The notes below the pieces were generated by a model. The model searched no databases, had not been told where the DNA came from, and was given only the letters and a program-made list of their open reading frames with translations. Position numbers and translations under genes: made by a program. This document shows, one piece after another, positions 29,976-32,012 of a DNA stretch of 32,012 nt. The stretch spans positions 1 to 32,012 of the forward strand of contig JAFMDS010000021.1 of the NCBI GenBank assembly GCA_017857175.1, read 5' to 3'. This DNA is from Candidatus Nanopelagicales bacterium. GTDB taxonomy: Bacteria > Actinomycetota > Actinomycetes > S36-B12. Numbering within the stretch: position 1 is the stretch's first letter; every line of letters starts with the position of its first letter.

Positions 29976-32012
29976 CTAATGGGGTTTCATTAAATGCAGG
30001 CGATGTGTTGCCCTTGTGCATGCAACAAAAACATCCGAACCCCGGACACCCTGAGCTCGAATTCGATGTGGATCAATCACAAACACTGTGTCAAATTCAA
30101 GGCCTTTAGTTTCACGCGCACTTAAAACAGCAATTTTAGAGTCAAGAGCGAGTGCGCCAAATCCAAAGTCAGGGTTGGCGGTGCTCTCGAGCACCGCTTT
30201 CCACTCAGCGAAAGTAGAGTCTGGAGCAATGACGCAAGCTCGACCGTCAAGATCGAGTGTGTTGGTGAGTATGTAATCCACAAATTCATTGGCGTTTAGG
30301 TTCACCTCTGAAGTTGGTTCGCCATTTCTAATGGACACAAGTTCAGGGGCGACTCCGCCTGCTTCGATGAGTTCCCTCGATGCGGTACTCACCGTTTCAG
30401 CGGTAATCCGATAGGTGACATTCAATGTATTAATCACGAGCCTGTCCTTGGCCCAATCCAGCGCAGCTTCCCACGTGCGGGCGCCTGCGGGATGAGAACT
30501 TTGCTGCAGGTCGCCAACAATGGTTAAAGACTTACGCACAGAACGTCGCGAGACGGCCCTCCATGCCATCTCACTCAATTCCTGCGCTTCATCAACAACA
30601 ATGTGCCCGTAAACCCATTCCCGATCCAGATAAGCACGTTCGGCGACGGTGGCACCTGAATAACCCGTTGTATCACGATGCCCCATGTGCATATCGGCCG
30701 TATTGAGTTCGCGGTATTCATTGCTTTCTTGAGTCCGAGCTTTGGGGCGAACCCACTCGCCAAGCAGATCTGCGCATTCATCCAAGAGTGGAACATCATC
30801 TACGGTCCAAGGCGAGTCCTGCTCTCGTAAAAGAATGCGCTGTTCCGCTGCACTGAGTACACCATCTGCGCATTGAGCCAAGAAATTTGAGTCAGATAAA
30901 AGTTTAGTAATGACTTTCTCAGCGGTTGTAGGCATCCACATCAAGTTGAGAACCCGCCGAACGTTGCGATCGTCAATGAAATCAAGTATCAAGTCCGCTT
31001 TAGTTTCCTGATCCGGTTGCTCATCGCCTTGTGAATGAGCAATATTTCGAGCCATATGGTCAAGTAGTCGTTTCAGGAAATTTTCTCGGTTCGCGTGATA
31101 GCTAGCGCGCTTGTTCAACGACTTGCGCGACTCGCGAATTTGACCTCGAGTCAGTTTTAGTACTGTGCCGCCCTCGGTTTGAATCGAAATATCCGTGTCT
31201 GGCACTCGTGGCCACAGCATGACTGCTCGTTCAATTACTAGGGACATCGAAGCGTTACCTTTGATAGCCGACGCTTGGACAGTATCCTCGGCAGTTGCGC
31301 TTATTCCTGGAAATAGTTGTCCGGGTGTCAATAGAACAATGTCAGTTTCGCCCAAACTGGGCAGAACCTGATCGATGTAGCGCAAGAAAGCAGCGCTGGG
31401 TCCAATGATCAAAATTGCGTCCTTTGCCAGACGCTCGCGATGGGTGTAGAGGAGCCACGCAGCTCGATGAAGAGCGACGACGGTTTTCCCTGTTCCGGGG
31501 CCGCCTTGGACAACGGTTACCTGGTTCAGCGGGCTTCGAATAATTGTGTCTTGATCTGCAGCAATAGTCGCCAAAATGTCAGCCATGCGTCCATCACGTG
31601 GAGCTGCGACTGAGTCTTGGGCTGCTTGATAGCTTCCTTCACCCGGTTCGGTGAGCCATTCGTCATCTACATGGGTAACGACATTGTGGCCATCGATTAA
31701 TTTTGTTGAGATTCTTCGGCGCAAAGTTGTGTTCATACGGTGGGCAGTGGTTGCTTGATAGAAAGGCGCAGCATTTGGGGCACGCCAGTCAATGAGCGCC
31801 ATGTCCCCATCTGGGGTGCGCAGGCCGATGCGCCCAATTCGATGAACTTCCTTGTCATCTGAATCGATACGTCCAAAATAGAGGCGATTGCGTGCGGCCT
31901 CTACCGAAATCATTTGGGAGCGGAGATTGTCCGAATGGGCCTCTCGCTCCAGGTCATCTTGACCGGTGCCTGTGGACTGTGCATTTTGGATTGACTCCAT
32001 GCGCTTGGCAAG
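29976..32012 (-). CDS. helD: HelD-like superfamily 1 ATPase (RNA polymerase recycling factor), 5' end missing
   Basis: About 678 residues of a UvrD/HelD-type ATPase are visible and the gene runs past the right edge, as the frame stays open (LAKRMESIQ). The Walker A motif is VVQGGPGTGKTVVALHRAAWLLY and Walker B is HIVVDEAQELSEMAWRA; LTIVGDLQQSSHPAG and VLSARETKGLEFDTVFVIDP are helicase motifs. The segment FGRIDSDDKEVHRIGRIGLRTPDGDMALIDWRAPNAAPFYQ is characteristic of HelD, which clears RNA polymerase from DNA; Mycobacterium HelD and the actinobacterial HelR enzymes can also free polymerase from rifampicin. The N-terminal coiled coil that reaches into the polymerase is likely just beyond the edge. 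Pathway-specific activity is an inference. Confidence 0.85.
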   Translation of the reverse strand, partial: LAKRMESIQNAQSTGTGQDDLEREAHSDNLRSQMISVEAARNRLYFGRIDSDDKEVHRIGRIGLRTPDGDMALIDWRAPNAAPFYQATTAHRMNTTLRRRISTKLIDGHNVVTHVDDEWLTEPGEGSYQAAQDSVAAPRDGRMADILATIAADQDTIIRSPLNQVTVVQGGPGTGKTVVALHRAAWLLYTHRERLAKDAILIIGPSAAFLRYIDQVLPSLGETDIVLLTPGQLFPGISATAEDTVQASAIKGNASMSLVIERAVMLWPRVPDTDISIQTEGGTVLKLTRGQIRESRKSLNKRASYHANRENFLKRLLDHMARNIAHSQGDEQPDQETKADLILDFIDDRNVRRVLNLMWMPTTAEKVITKLLSDSNFLAQCADGVLSAAEQRILLREQDSPWTVDDVPLLDECADLLGEWVRPKARTQESNEYRELNTADMHMGHRDTTGYSGATVAERAYLDREWVYGHIVVDEAQELSEMAWRAVSRRSVRKSLTIVGDLQQSSHPAGARTWEAALDWAKDRLVINTLNVTYRITAETVSTASRELIEAGGVAPELVSIRNGEPTSEVNLNANEFVDYILTNTLDLDGRACVIAPDSTFAEWKAVLESTANPDFGFGALALDSKIAVLSARETKGLEFDTVFVIDPHRIRAQGVRGSDVFVACTRATHRLHLMKPH

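Noticed and set aside
1-32012. CRISPR array, tRNA, rRNA, insertion sequence or prophage
   Set aside because: No regularly spaced repeats, tRNA-like cloverleaf, transposase or phage structural gene was seen. A dedicated search was not possible.

Overview
The window reads as a stretch of an actinobacterial (Actinomycetota) chromosome of moderate GC. Supporting features are a class II DAHP synthase next to a PASTA-domain kinase of the PknL type, a heterodimeric CrtYc/CrtYd lycopene cyclase, a SAV_6107-type HEPN protein with DnaE2 and DinB, a DUF3040 protein, an actinobacterial-type LexA box and DtxR/IdeR-type iron boxes. Gene packing is tight, with many GTGA, TTGA and ATGA start/stop overlaps. 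At least eight genes have a TANNNT hexamer exactly 6 or 7 nt before the start codon and no Shine-Dalgarno sequence, so leaderless transcription appears common. I cannot name a genus. No tRNA, rRNA, insertion sequence, prophage or CRISPR array was seen.

Layout. Positions 1-3172: the 5' end of a glycerol kinase-like gene (-), then pfkA (with the PPi-type residues D104 and K124), class II aroG and an ogt-like gene (+). Positions 3197-5677: pknL-like kinase and a NadR-type ATPase (-). Positions 5701-10039: core carotenoid genes, crtYc-crtYd (+) converging on the coupled operon crtE-crtI-crtB (-). Positions 10242-11735: a CPA1-type antiporter with a TrkA-C domain. Positions 11770-15154: a second carotenoid operon (-) of a CruF-like hydratase, a family 2 glycosyltransferase and a CrtD-like desaturase. 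Together the two clusters predict synthesis of lycopene, cyclization, then hydration, 3',4'-desaturation and glycosylation of an acyclic psi end: a polar, possibly monocyclic carotenoid glycoside.

Positions 15198-19892: an SRPBCC protein with a true ACC deaminase, an iron permease behind two overlapping iron-repressor boxes, an EamA transporter with strikingly similar halves, a YbaK-type deacylase and a TetR regulator. Positions 20031-26023: a probable SOS mutagenesis operon consisting of a promoter with a LexA box, a leader with overlapping hairpins, DUF6504, HEPN, dnaE2 and dinB. The small DUF6504 gene carries two in-frame tandem expansions. Positions 26004-32012: an EamA transporter, DUF3040, a MaoC-like hydratase, a repeat protein paired with an RDD membrane protein, two tandem DUF202 proteins and a HelD-type helicase that runs off the right edge.

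The most interesting regions are the SOS cassette (20031-26023), the two-operon carotenoid pathway, and the repeated leaderless promoter architecture.
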